Positions 1-6,627 are shown, counted from the stretch's first letter. The stretch: 7,201 nucleotides of DNA from Candidatus Zixiibacteriota bacterium (GCA_030631455.1 DAOVLC010000068.1:1-7201), one strand, 5' to 3'. The notes: generated by a model from the sequence alone, not told the origin. A program made the numbers and translations.

Positions 1-768
1 AACCCGAGTGATCGAGTCACGTGTCGCAAGTGCGATGCGATCGGTAGCATGACCGAAGCCGCTGATCTTGACAATAGGTTTCTTGCATATCTTCTTCGCC
101 GTCTCCAGATCAGCCATCACGACACACGCTGCGCCGTCAGTGATCGGCGAACAGTCGAGAATCCGCAACGGATCGGCAACCATCACCGATGACATCACAC
201 CTTCGAGAGTAATCTCGAATGGATACTGCGCCTTTGGATTCTTCGCGCCGTTCTTATGGTTCTTCACTGCTACATGCGCGAGCTGCTCACGTGTTGTGCC
301 GTGCTCATGCATGTGGCGACGAGCCATCATGGCGTAAAGACCGGGGAATGTCACACCGTGAAAGACCTCGTATTCCTGATCCGCTGCTGTCGCAAGAGCA
401 TAGGTCGCTTCATCGCCCGAACAGTCGGTCATCTTCTCGACACCACCGGCGATGACGATATCGGAGTATCCCGAGGCGATTTCGAGGAACGCGGATTTCA
501 CTGCGATACCACCCGATGCGCATGCGGACTCAACCCTCGTGGAGGGCAAATGTTTTATCCCCAGGTAATCGGCCATCAACGAACCAAGATGCTCCTGACC
601 GACGAACAAACCCGGCGCCATGCACCCGACGTACATACCGTCGATGTGGTCGACGCCGGCATCCTTTATCGATTCCAGCGCCGCCTCGACATACAGATCG
701 CGAAGAGACAGATCCCACAGCTCTCCCCACTTGTTCATGCCGACGCCGATTATGGCAACTTCTCTCAT
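1..768 (-). CDS. Thiolase, archaeal acetoacetyl-CoA thiolase type (3' end missing)
   Basis: Thiolase-superfamily enzyme, most likely condensing two acetyl-CoA to acetoacetyl-CoA for the neighbouring HMG-CoA synthase. The window edge cuts it after 256 codons of an expected 385-395. Visible features are the N-terminal strand [16 protein letters not shown], the nucleophile motif ESACASGG with Cys83, the [10 protein letters not shown] stretch near 169-178, and the [10 protein letters not shown] motif at 205-214. The second half of the active site (GHP-type His and the C-terminal Cys) would lie beyond the window. The ATG follows a GAGGTGA ribosome-binding site (minus strand, 779-773) by 4 nt. It starts 12 nt after the HMG-CoA synthase stop, so the two are surely co-transcribed. 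The sequence resembles the archaeal/SCP-x-like thiolase group rather than bacterial AtoB or PhaA. The thiolase fold is certain; the substrate is inferred from context, and a degradative or SCP-x-type role is the alternative. Confidence 0.9.
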   Translation of the reverse strand, partial: MREVAIIGVGMNKWGELWDLSLRDLYVEAALESIKDAGVDHIDGMYVGCMAPGLFVGQEHLGSLMADYLGIKHLPSTRVESACASGGIAVKSAFLEIASGYSDIVIAGGVEKMTDCSGDEATYALATAADQEYEVFHGVTFPGLYAMMARRHMHEHGTTREQLAHVAVKNHKNGAKNPKAQYPFEITLEGVMSSVMVADPLRILDCSPITDGAACVVMADLETAKKICKKPIVKISGFGHATDRIALATRDSITRV

Positions 769-780
769 ATTCTCACCTCG

Positions 781-1827
781 TTACTTATTCTTCAAAATCT
801 TCTTGCGGTACTTCGCATAAGTTCCGTAATCGAGATACACTTTGTGCTCGTCCAGTTGCGGACGGGTCTTCGGGCACAAACTCTGCACGTCCGTGATCCG
901 CTCGGTGATTTTCCAGATGAAACCATCCGAACCGGCACCCGATCCGTAAGAGCACATGAAGACCATATCACCCGGTTTTGCGACATCGAGTATCGCTGTC
1001 AGACCGATTGGTGATGCACCGGAGTAAGTGTTTCCGAGCACAGGCACGAGCCAGCCGGTCAATATCTGCTCTTTCGTAAAGCCGAGCCTCTTGCCGACAC
1101 GCATCGGGAACTTGCCGTTAGGCTGATGGAAAACGGCGAACTGGAAATCCTTCGGCTTCATGCCGGATTTCTTCAGCAGCGCATTCGACGCTCCGAGTAC
1201 CGTCTTGAAGTATGCAGGCTCACCGGTGAATCTTCCGCCATGCTGAGGATAGTGCTCGTGCTCGCGCCTCCAGAAATCGGGCGTGTCGGACATGTATGAA
1301 TGCTCATAAACAAGCTCGGCAATCACATTATCTGCACCCATCACAAAAGCCGACGATCCGGCTGAAGCGGAGTATTCGAGCGCGTCGCCGGGAGCGCCCT
1401 GCGAAGTGTCGCCGCCGACTGCCAGACCATACTTCACAAACCCGGCTTTCGCGAGTCCAAGGCATGTAAACATTGCTTCAGAACCCGCCTTACATGCGAA
1501 CTCGTAATCCGCACAGTGACAGTCATTTACGGCACCGATAGCTTCAGCCAAAACCGTGCCCGACGGCTTGACCGCGTACGGGTGCGATTCCGAACCTACG
1601 TAGACAGAGCCGATCTCTTTGCCGGATATTCCGGCTCGTTTCAGGGCATATTTTGCGGCTTCGACTGATAGCGTGATTGTATCGACATCAGGACCCGGGA
1701 CCGATTTCTCCGTCAGTTGCAGACCTTTTTTGTACGACGGCGCGTCGGCACCCCACGTCTTAGCTATTTCCTCGACCTTGATGCGATGGCGGGGAATTTT
1801 CGCCCCATATCCCACAATTCCTACCAT
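781..1827 (-). CDS. Hydroxymethylglutaryl-CoA synthase, archaeal type
   Basis: Condenses acetyl-CoA with acetoacetyl-CoA to HMG-CoA, the committed precursor of mevalonate. At 348 aa the protein matches the short archaeal family. It starts MVGIVGYGAKIPRHRIKVEEIA and is intact end to end. The expected catalytic triad is present: Glu80 in VGSESHP, Cys112 in EFACKAGSEA, His234 in FHQPNGKFP. Other conserved stretches are GNTYSGASPIGL (265-276) and YGSGAGSDGF (294-303), typical of the ketoacyl-synthase fold. The ATG at 1827 has a TGAGG ribosome-binding site (1840-1836) with 8 nt spacing. The gene leads a two-gene unit with the thiolase. In archaea this pair and a DUF35 protein form one complex with a shared CoA site, so acetoacetyl-CoA is passed on directly. 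A KAS III-like synthase making another acyl product is the alternative, but the triad and N-terminus favour HMGS. No truncation or frameshift is seen. Confidence 0.93.
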   Translation of the reverse strand: MVGIVGYGAKIPRHRIKVEEIAKTWGADAPSYKKGLQLTEKSVPGPDVDTITLSVEAAKYALKRAGISGKEIGSVYVGSESHPYAVKPSGTVLAEAIGAVNDCHCADYEFACKAGSEAMFTCLGLAKAGFVKYGLAVGGDTSQGAPGDALEYSASAGSSAFVMGADNVIAELVYEHSYMSDTPDFWRREHEHYPQHGGRFTGEPAYFKTVLGASNALLKKSGMKPKDFQFAVFHQPNGKFPMRVGKRLGFTKEQILTGWLVPVLGNTYSGASPIGLTAILDVAKPGDMVFMCSYGSGAGSDGFIWKITERITDVQSLCPKTRPQLDEHKVYLDYGTYAKYRKKILKNK

Positions 1828-1970
1828 AGGTAATACCTCATGCTATGTATTGAATTACTCTTCGTGTAGAAGATACGATGTGCGCGGGTGATAAAGCTGA
1901 TCATATGTCCAATCTGCGTCCGGTCGTGCACTGAAGGCTAAGCTCGACTCAACCAACCGATAATAGAATG
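1828..1970 (-). promoter_or_regulatory. Leader of the HMG-CoA synthase gene with hairpins around the ribosome-binding site
   Basis: This is the stretch between the proposed promoter and the HMGS start codon; no ORF in it looks real. On the minus strand a perfect 5-bp stem TCTTC/GAAGA with loop TACAC (1873-1859) lies upstream of the ribosome-binding site. AATAC (1851-1847) can pair with GTATT (1837-1833), which overlaps the Shine-Dalgarno. CATAG (1847-1843) can pair with CTATG (1829-1825), which contains the start codon. These short AT-rich pairings exclude each other and could be chance. No known riboswitch class was recognised. Confidence 0.25.
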
Positions 1971-2001
1971 TCTATATGCACAAACTGGTTTCGAATGTCA
2001 A
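1971..2001 (-). promoter_or_regulatory. Candidate sigma-70-type promoter for the HMGS-thiolase unit
   Basis: On the minus strand a perfect TTGACA (2001-1996) is followed by TATAGA (1976-1971) after a 19-nt spacer. An alternative -10 is CATATA (1978-1973) with a 17-nt spacer. Transcription would begin near 1964, giving an untranslated leader of about 135 nt. The -35 is exact, the -10 only moderate and its spacer long. The position between two differently functioning units is where a promoter is needed. Confidence 0.4.
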
Positions 2002-2016
2002 GTATTTTGGAAGCAT

Positions 2017-2272
2017 CGTGGGCGGCAGATCCTTCCGCAATGTGGATTGCACGTGTCCACACAAATCCTGAAGTCGCCCCAAAAGTTGATTTTCCGAATC
2101 GTCGAGGGTGCCACCTCCAAACTGTGTTTGGGGGTGCTCTTCGTAACATCACACGGCCAAACAAGTTTGACCGTGCCACCCACGTGTCTGTACTACGTGC
2201 CCGGCAGACCCTTCGAAAGCACAGATTCTCACAGCAAGCCCTTCGATACTCAGGATGGGCTGTGAGGCACCC
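2017..2272. repeat. Palindrome-rich intergenic element with internal direct repeats
   Basis: This non-coding stretch holds several imperfect hairpins and repeated modules. Inverted pairs on the plus strand: TGTGGA/TCCACA (2041-2046, 2056-2061); CACCTCCAAA/TTTGGGGGTG (2112-2121, 2127-2136; one T-G pair); CACGGCCAAAC/GTTTGACCGTG (2152-2162, 2165-2175; one mismatch); GTCTG/CAGAC (2186-2190, 2205-2209); CTCACAGC/GCTGTGAG (2228-2235, 2259-2266). GGGTGCC at 2106-2112 is mirrored by GGCACCC at 2266-2272, so the right 167 nt is bounded by 7-bp terminal inverted repeats. Direct repeats: CGTGNNCGGCAGANCCTTC at 2017-2035 and 2196-2214; CACGTGTC at 2050-2057 and 2181-2188; CCCTTCGA at 2209-2216 and 2239-2246; GTGCCACC at 2108-2115 and 2173-2180. 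No transposase and no obvious target duplication are seen. It may be a MITE-like or REP/BIME-like repeat or a structured RNA. Small ORFs on both strands here have no recognisable protein character. Confidence 0.6.
2228..2266 (-). terminator. Stem-loop just downstream of cdsA, possible transcript end or 3' stabiliser
   Basis: A perfect 8-bp stem, CTCACAGC with GCTGTGAG, begins 10 nt after the cdsA stop codon. An inner AGCCC/GGGCT pairing can extend it as an alternative fold. No U-run follows on the minus strand, so it is not a canonical Rho-independent terminator. It could protect the 3' end of the ribosomal-protein operon transcript, or simply be one module of the repeat element. Confidence 0.3.
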
Positions 2273-2275
2273 GGG

Positions 2276-3103
2276 CTAGTCGCTATAGACGACGAAGACT
2301 AAGACGAAATAGAGAGTTGGCAGGGCGAAGAGCAGCGAGTCGAATCTATCGAGGACGCCGCCGTGGCCGGGGATTATGTTCGACGAGTCCTTGACTCCGA
2401 ACCGGCGCTTGAAGATCGATTCTACCAAATCACCAAGCTGGCCTGTCAGTGATACGGCAAATGCCGCGAGAATCATCTGCAAAATCGGAATCTCTTTGAG
2501 TGCAAAAAACGAGAATATGTATCCGGTGAGAGTCCCGAAAACCATCCCACCGGCGAATCCCTCCCAGCTTTTGTTCGGCGAGACTACGGGCGACATCTTG
2601 TGCTTGCCGAGCGGCGTGCCGACGAAATAGGCCGCCGTGTCGCATATCCAGATCACCGCGAACGCGAACAATATCCACAGACCCGCCTCTTTGTAGTTCA
2701 TATACTTAATAAGCTCAAGTTCGCGAATCAGGATGAAGAAATTAAAGAGGCTGACATAAATCAGCCCGAACAGCGTGAAGACGACACGCGTGCTCGATAG
2801 AACGACATCACGTCTGAAGACAGCCGAGAAGGTCGTTATGGCAAATCCGATCAGCAGGGACAAAAGAAGCGCGCCTTCTCCAAAGTAGAAGACCGACCAG
2901 TTGGCGAAAACGAGCCAGCCAAACAGGATCATCTGCGGGAACAGGCGAATCCGCGTTTGCGTCATCTTCATGAACTCGAAGAACGCGAGGACAGTCAGGA
3001 TGGAGACGAAGCCGACAAGGAGAGCTTTCCCGAAGAGAACGATGTTGACGAGAATCGGGATTGCGATGATTGCGACAAGGACGCGGACGGCAAGATTCTT
3101 CAT
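2276..3103 (-). CDS. cdsA: Phosphatidate cytidylyltransferase (CDP-diglyceride synthase)
   Basis: Integral inner-membrane enzyme that converts phosphatidic acid and CTP to CDP-diacylglycerol, the branch point of phospholipid synthesis. The 275-aa protein is strongly hydrophobic, with about seven or eight membrane segments beginning at residue 5. The family signature is complete at 229-255: SIFKRRFGVKD, then IPGHGGVLDRFD, holding the metal- and substrate-binding Lys, His and Asp residues. SPNKSWEGFAGG (175-186) and CDTAAYFVG (154-162) are also typical. I chose the ATG at 3103, one nt after the uppS stop (TAA-G-ATG). An earlier in-frame ATG at 3211 would add 36 polar, non-conserved residues inside uppS. 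The ribosome-binding site is weak (GAAG), which fits translational coupling to uppS. It is the last gene of the long operon. In many bacteria dxr and a site-2 protease follow uppS-cdsA; here neither does. Confidence 0.95.
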   Translation of the reverse strand: MKNLAVRVLVAIIAIPILVNIVLFGKALLVGFVSILTVLAFFEFMKMTQTRIRLFPQMILFGWLVFANWSVFYFGEGALLLSLLIGFAITTFSAVFRRDVVLSSTRVVFTLFGLIYVSLFNFFILIRELELIKYMNYKEAGLWILFAFAVIWICDTAAYFVGTPLGKHKMSPVVSPNKSWEGFAGGMVFGTLTGYIFSFFALKEIPILQMILAAFAVSLTGQLGDLVESIFKRRFGVKDSSNIIPGHGGVLDRFDSLLFALPTLYFVLVFVVYSD

Positions 3104-3104
3104 C

Positions 3105-3851
3105 TTACTTCGTAGAGAGTTCACCGAACCGACGGTCGCGATTCTGGTAGTCCAGGATAGCTTTGTAGAAGTCGTTCTCGGAGAAATCGGGCCAGAGAAC
3201 ATCGGTAACATAAAGCTCAGTGTAGGACGTCTGCCAGAGCAGGAAATTCGACAAGCGCATCTCTCCCGACGTGCGGATCAAGAGATCGGGATCGGGGATG
3301 CCTTTGGTATAGAGATACGAAGAGAAAAGCTCCTCGTCGATTCTCTTGGGACTGATGCGACCATGTTTCACGTCGCCGGCGATTTTTTTTACCGCTTCGA
3401 GAATTTCAGTTCGACCGCCATAATTGAGCGCAAGATTGAGAACAAGCCCGGTGTTCCTGGCGGTCTCTTTGATGGCGTGCCGGAGCGCGTTGCGGCGTGT
3501 TATCGAAAGTTTGTCGATGCGCCCGGTGGCGATCAGTCGCACGTTGTTCTTCTTGAGTTCATCGAGCTCGCTTCTCGTCTTCTCGTAGAGAAGCTTCATA
3601 ATTGCAGAAATCTCAGCCTTCGGGCGTTTCCAGTTTTCAATCGAGAATGTAAAGAGAGTAAGAATCTCGACACCGACCTTCGCTGCTGACTGAACAATAG
3701 CTTTGACGGTCTCTACACCAGCCTTGTGCCCCGACGAACGTGGCTTCCCACGCTTCTTTGCCCACCGGCCGTTACCGTCCATAATGATCGCAACATGGCC
3801 GGGAACATTGCCGTTATCCTGAATTCTATTGACTAAGTTGACGCGTGGCAA
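3105..3851 (-). CDS. uppS: Undecaprenyl-diphosphate synthase (isoprenyl transferase), TTG start
   Basis: Cis-prenyltransferase that adds isopentenyl diphosphate units to farnesyl diphosphate to make the C55 carrier lipid for peptidoglycan and other envelope polymers. The 248-aa protein has all hallmark motifs: MDGNGRWA (24-31, Mg-binding Asp25), GHKAG (41-45), FTFSIENWKRP (67-77), LNYGGRTEI (142-150), IRTSGEMRLSNFLLWQ (192-207) and YTELYVTDVLWPDF (210-223). No ATG or GTG lies in frame before the MDGNGRW motif, so the TTG at 3851 is the credible start. It is preceded by AGAAGG (3863-3858) with 6 nt spacing, and the AG comes from the frr stop codon. It lies 10 nt after frr and 1 nt before cdsA, the classic frr-uppS-cdsA order. 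Its isoprenoid substrate connects it functionally to the HMGS-thiolase genes downstream. Codons 154-157 contain an A8 run. Confidence 0.96.
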   Translation of the reverse strand: MPRVNLVNRIQDNGNVPGHVAIIMDGNGRWAKKRGKPRSSGHKAGVETVKAIVQSAAKVGVEILTLFTFSIENWKRPKAEISAIMKLLYEKTRSELDELKKNNVRLIATGRIDKLSITRRNALRHAIKETARNTGLVLNLALNYGGRTEILEAVKKIAGDVKHGRISPKRIDEELFSSYLYTKGIPDPDLLIRTSGEMRLSNFLLWQTSYTELYVTDVLWPDFSENDFYKAILDYQNRDRRFGELSTK

Positions 3852-3863
3852 TACAGGCCTTCT
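3849..3863 (-). promoter_or_regulatory. Ribosome-binding site deciding the TTG start of uppS
   Basis: On the minus strand AGAAGG (3863-3858) overlaps the frr stop codon TAG and is followed after 6 nt by TTG (3851-3849). No other in-frame start with a Shine-Dalgarno exists before the conserved MDGNGRW motif. The start is therefore TTG, implying modest initiation supported by re-initiation from frr. Confidence 0.7.
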
Positions 3864-4419
3864 AAACTTCCATCACCTCCGCCTCACGCTTGGCAATGAG
3901 GTCGTCAATGTTCTTCGAATACTTCTCGACCAGCTTCTGAATTTTGTCGAAACCATCGTGCATCTGGTCTTCGGAAATCTCCTTCGCTTTATCCGCCTTC
4001 TTTAGCTCGTCGTTGACGTCACGACGGATATTACGAAGGGCAACCTTCCCTTCTTCACCATACTTCTTGACCAGCTTCACCATGTCTTTGCGGCGTTCTT
4101 CGCTCAGAGGAGGAATCGGAATCCGGATAACCTGGCCCTCAATCTGCGGATTCAATCCGAGGTCGGAAGCCTGTATCGCTTTAGCAACTTCCTGAACCAC
4201 GGTTTTGTCCCACGGTTGGACCACAAGAAGGCGCGCCTCCGGAGCGGATATCGAAGCTACCTGCTGAATGGGTGTCGAAGTCCCATAGTAATCAACTCTG
4301 AGGCTCTCCAGAATCGATGGGGTAGCTTTGCCTGTCCTGATTGACGCAAGCTGGTGACCCACCGCTTCGATGGTTTTTCTCATGCGTCCTTCTGCAGCAG
4401 CAGAGGCCTTCTCTATCAT
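3862..4419 (-). CDS. frr: Ribosome recycling factor
   Basis: Cytoplasmic factor that, with EF-G, splits the post-termination ribosome so that it can start again. The 185-aa length is exactly that of the family. Domain I is built from the helices at 1-29 and about 106-185; domain II (about 31-105) holds the RTGKATP hinge (28-34). Conserved stretches include [11 protein letters not shown] (62-72), [15 protein letters not shown] (98-112) and RNIRRDVN (129-136), whose Arg residues contact 23S rRNA. The start ATG at 4419 overlaps the pyrH stop as ATGA. It has a strong AAGGAG ribosome-binding site (4430-4425) 5 nt upstream, so it is both coupled to pyrH and able to recruit ribosomes itself. Nothing unusual is seen in the sequence. 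Confidence 0.98.
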   Translation of the reverse strand: MIEKASAAAEGRMRKTIEAVGHQLASIRTGKATPSILESLRVDYYGTSTPIQQVASISAPEARLLVVQPWDKTVVQEVAKAIQASDLGLNPQIEGQVIRIPIPPLSEERRKDMVKLVKKYGEEGKVALRNIRRDVNDELKKADKAKEISEDQMHDGFDKIQKLVEKYSKNIDDLIAKREAEVMEV

Positions 4420-5144
4420 ACTTGCTCCTTGGCTTGAACCATTGTTCCTATTTCTTCGCCCTCTATCAGCCGCCTGATATTCCCCTTGCCGTGAAGGTCA
4501 AATACGATTATCGGGATGTCGTTGTCCATACAAAGCGCGGTTGCGGTGGAGTCCATGACCTTGAGATTTTTGCTCAAAACCTCATCGTAGCTTATGCTCG
4601 TGAACCGCACGGCTGCAGGATTCGTCACCGGATCCGAATCGTACACTCCATCTACTTTTGTAGCCTTCAATAGGACCCCCGCCTCAATTTCCGCTGCGCG
4701 CAATGCCGCGGCCGTATCCGTAGTAAAATACGGATTTCCGGTTCCCGCCGCAAGGATAATGACTCGGCCTTTTTCAAGTTGACGAATTGCCCGCCTCCGG
4801 ATAAAAGGCTCAGCGACAGTTTCGATCTTGAACGCCGTCATCACGCTAGCCGGGATGCCATGGTGTTCGAGACAGTCCTGAAGCGCCATCGCATTGATCA
4901 CGGTGGCGAGCATGCCCATGTTATCACCGGTCACACGGTCAACGCCGCGCTCGGCAGCCGCGAGACCCCGATATATGTTTCCGCCGCCCGTAACGATGGC
5001 CAGTTCGGTGCCGAGTTCGCGGACAGACGCAATCTCGCCCGCGATAAAGTCGAGCATGTCACTGTCAATCCCGAACGAGCGCTTGCCTATCAGCGCTTCA
5101 CCCGACAGTTTCAGGAGTATTCGAGAGAAGCGGGGTTTCGACAT
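4416..5144 (-). CDS. pyrH: UMP kinase
   Basis: Bacterial UMP kinase of the amino acid kinase fold, hexameric and cytosolic. It phosphorylates UMP to UDP with ATP in pyrimidine nucleotide synthesis and is usually regulated by GTP and UTP. The 242-aa protein shows LLKLSGEAL (10-18, catalytic Lys12), GGGNIYRG (53-60), [16 protein letters not shown] (74-89, UMP-binding Asp74), [20 protein letters not shown] (134-153) and [13 protein letters not shown] (160-172). It begins directly at the end of tsf (TAGATG, no gap) with GGGTGA as ribosome-binding site (5154-5149, 4 nt spacing). It ends within the frr start (4-nt overlap). The tsf-pyrH-frr order is widely conserved in bacteria. It is complete with all key residues. 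Confidence 0.98.
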   Translation of the reverse strand: MSKPRFSRILLKLSGEALIGKRSFGIDSDMLDFIAGEIASVRELGTELAIVTGGGNIYRGLAAAERGVDRVTGDNMGMLATVINAMALQDCLEHHGIPASVMTAFKIETVAEPFIRRRAIRQLEKGRVIILAAGTGNPYFTTDTAAALRAAEIEAGVLLKATKVDGVYDSDPVTNPAAVRFTSISYDEVLSKNLKVMDSTATALCMDNDIPIIVFDLHGKGNIRRLIEGEEIGTMVQAKEQV

Positions 5145-5738
5145 CTATTCACCCAATGCAAAGCGTTGGAAACGCTTAATGATCAGATTCTCTCCCAGCT
5201 TACTGATCGTTTCGTTGAGAACATCAGAGATTGTCTTATCCTGGTCTCGGATATATGCCTGATCGAGGAGGCAGACTTCCTGATAATACTTCTCTATTCT
5301 TCCCTGAATAATCTTGTCGACTATGTGTTCGGGCTTGCCTTCGTTTAAGGCCTGAGTTCGGTAGATATTACGCTCCTCTTCAAGCGTCTTCTCGTCAAGA
5401 TCCTCCCGGCGGACCACCTGGGGATTTGCTGCAGCGACTTGCAGTGCGATATTCTTCGCCAGTTTCTTGAAATCGTCCGTACGCGCAACGAAATCGGTTT
5501 CGCAATTGATCTCAATCAATACGCCGAGTTTATCACCGGGATGTATGTATGAAACGACGGCTCCTTCCTTTGCGGTTCTGCCGGCTTTCGAGGCCGCCTT
5601 CGCGATCCCTTTTTCGCGAAGGACCTTAGTGGCCTTCTCCAAGTCACCTTTCGTTTCGGCCAGGGCGTTCTTGCAGTCCATCATTCCCGCACCTGTCTTG
5701 TCGCGGAGTTCTTTCACTAACTTGGCAGTTATTTCCAT
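5145..5738 (-). CDS. tsf: Elongation factor Ts, short form
   Basis: Guanine-nucleotide exchange factor that removes GDP from EF-Tu. The N-terminal UBA-like region carries LRDKTGAGMMDCKNAL (11-26), and the core carries EINCETDFVAR (76-86), whose TDFV loop (81-84) inserts into EF-Tu. At 197 aa it is of the short Thermus-like type with a reduced core and no second long subdomain or coiled-coil as in the 283-aa E. coli protein. It retains a C-terminal helical tail with KRFQRFALGE. The ATG at 5738 has AAGGA (5750-5746) 7 nt upstream and lies 17 nt after rpsB, the near-universal rpsB-tsf pair. It is immediately followed by pyrH without a gap. Length is the only feature of note, and short forms are common in several phyla. 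Confidence 0.97.
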   Translation of the reverse strand: MEITAKLVKELRDKTGAGMMDCKNALAETKGDLEKATKVLREKGIAKAASKAGRTAKEGAVVSYIHPGDKLGVLIEINCETDFVARTDDFKKLAKNIALQVAAANPQVVRREDLDEKTLEEERNIYRTQALNEGKPEHIVDKIIQGRIEKYYQEVCLLDQAYIRDQDKTISDVLNETISKLGENLIIKRFQRFALGE

Positions 5739-5755
5739 CGTTGTGTCCTTGATGT

Positions 5756-6523
5756 TTAGTTAGTGCCGGCAGCATCTGTTGCAGCGGCACCAGTCGCTTC
5801 GTCACTTCCGGCCTTTGCCATCGCCTCTACTTTCTGTTCGTGCTTGCCCTGCGCTTCGACGGCGGCGCGCGAGATCTCTTTCGTGATGATCCGTATCGCC
5901 TTGATCGCGTCGTCATTGCCGGCAATCGGGAAGTCGATCGGATCGGGATCGGAGTTCGTGTCGATTATCGAGACAATAGGAATGTTAAGTTTGGCTGCTT
6001 CGGCTACAGCGATATGCTCTTTCTTTGTGTCGACGACGAATAAGAGACCGGGCAACATATTCATCTCCTTGATACCACCGAGTGCCTTTTCGAATTTGCC
6101 GATCTCGCGTTCGAGCTTGGCGACCTCCTTCTTGGTCAGCTTCTCGAATGTCCCGTCAATCTTCATTTGCTCAAACTCTTTGAACCGTTTGATACTCGCC
6201 TTGATCGTCTGGAAATTGGTGAGCATGCCGCCCAGCCAGCGCTGGGTAACATGAAACTGGCCGCAGCGGAGCGCCTCTTCCCTGATCACGCCCTGCGCCT
6301 GCTTCTTCGTGCCTACAAAGAGAATCCTCTGATTCTTCTCTATAACCTCGTGAACCTTCTGACAGGCGCGGTCGAGCGAAAGCAGGGTCTTCTTGAGGTC
6401 GATGATGTAAATTCCGTTTCGCGCGGCAAAAATAAAGCGTTTCATCTTGGGATTCCAGCGCCTCGTCTGGTGACCAAAATGAACGCCTGCTTCAAGGAGG
6501 TCCTTGATAGTGACTTCCAGCAT
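5756..6523 (-). CDS. rpsB: 30S ribosomal protein S2
   Basis: Small-subunit protein on the back of the 30S head-body junction, needed for S1 docking and mRNA binding. The 255-aa protein starts MLEVTIKDLLEAGVHFGHQT. It shows NPKMKRFIFAARNGIYIIDLKKT (24-46), VGTKKQAQ (70-77), RWLGGMLTNF (95-104) and a charged coiled-coil insert (about 108-150). The S2 signature runs from LPGLLFVVDTKKEHIAVAEA (157-176) into NIPIVSIIDTNSDPDPIDFP. The last 20 or so residues are an Ala/Gly/Thr-rich low-complexity tail, often variable in this family. The ATG at 6523 has a strong GAGGAG ribosome-binding site (6534-6529) at 5 nt spacing. A 104-nt leader with a stable hairpin separates it from rpsI. Autoregulation of rpsB-tsf through the leader by S2 is known in gammaproteobacteria; here it is an inference. 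Confidence 0.98.
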   Translation of the reverse strand: MLEVTIKDLLEAGVHFGHQTRRWNPKMKRFIFAARNGIYIIDLKKTLLSLDRACQKVHEVIEKNQRILFVGTKKQAQGVIREEALRCGQFHVTQRWLGGMLTNFQTIKASIKRFKEFEQMKIDGTFEKLTKKEVAKLEREIGKFEKALGGIKEMNMLPGLLFVVDTKKEHIAVAEAAKLNIPIVSIIDTNSDPDPIDFPIAGNDDAIKAIRIITKEISRAAVEAQGKHEQKVEAMAKAGSDEATGAAATDAAGTN

Positions 6524-6563
6524 TGTAGCTCCTCTGTGGTTTTAGTCCTCCACCCGCTTCGTC

Positions 6564-6596
6564 CCCGGCAGGACACTTTCGTGACCACCTGCCAGG
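6564..6596 (-). promoter_or_regulatory. rpsB: Hairpin in the rpsB leader, candidate S2 autoregulatory element
   Basis: On the minus strand CCTGGCAGG (6596-6588) pairs with CCTGCCGGG (6572-6564) in nine continuous base pairs, including one U-G wobble. It encloses a second stem CAC-GAAA-GTG (6583-6574), a GNRA tetraloop hairpin, across an asymmetric internal loop of 4 and 1 nt. The C-A mismatch on the plus strand becomes a wobble only in minus-strand RNA, which supports a role in the rpsB transcript. The hairpin ends 40 nt before the ATG, in the widest gap of the operon. There is no U-run after it, so it is not a terminator. Ribosomal-protein binding or RNA processing are plausible roles. Confidence 0.45.
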
Positions 6597-6627
6597 TCCA
6601 CAGGTGTGCGTCGTTTATGAGAAAAAA

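Noticed and set aside
256..1014. 252-aa plus-strand ORF
   Set aside because: It overlaps the clearly real thiolase and HMG-CoA synthase on the opposite strand, and its translation is typical antisense composition without any family motif.
1949..2279. Small ORFs on both strands of the cdsA-HMGS gap (60 to 103 aa)
   Set aside because: The region is dominated by inverted and direct repeats. None of these ORFs has a convincing ribosome-binding site or recognisable domain.
2276..3211. A longer cdsA starting at 3211 (311 aa)
   Set aside because: The extra 36 residues are polar, overlap the end of uppS and do not resemble CdsA N-termini. The ATG at 3103, 1 nt after the uppS stop, starts just before the first membrane segment.
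2901..3689. 262-aa plus-strand ORF
   Set aside because: It is the antisense of cdsA and uppS, both supported by complete signatures; no protein features are seen.
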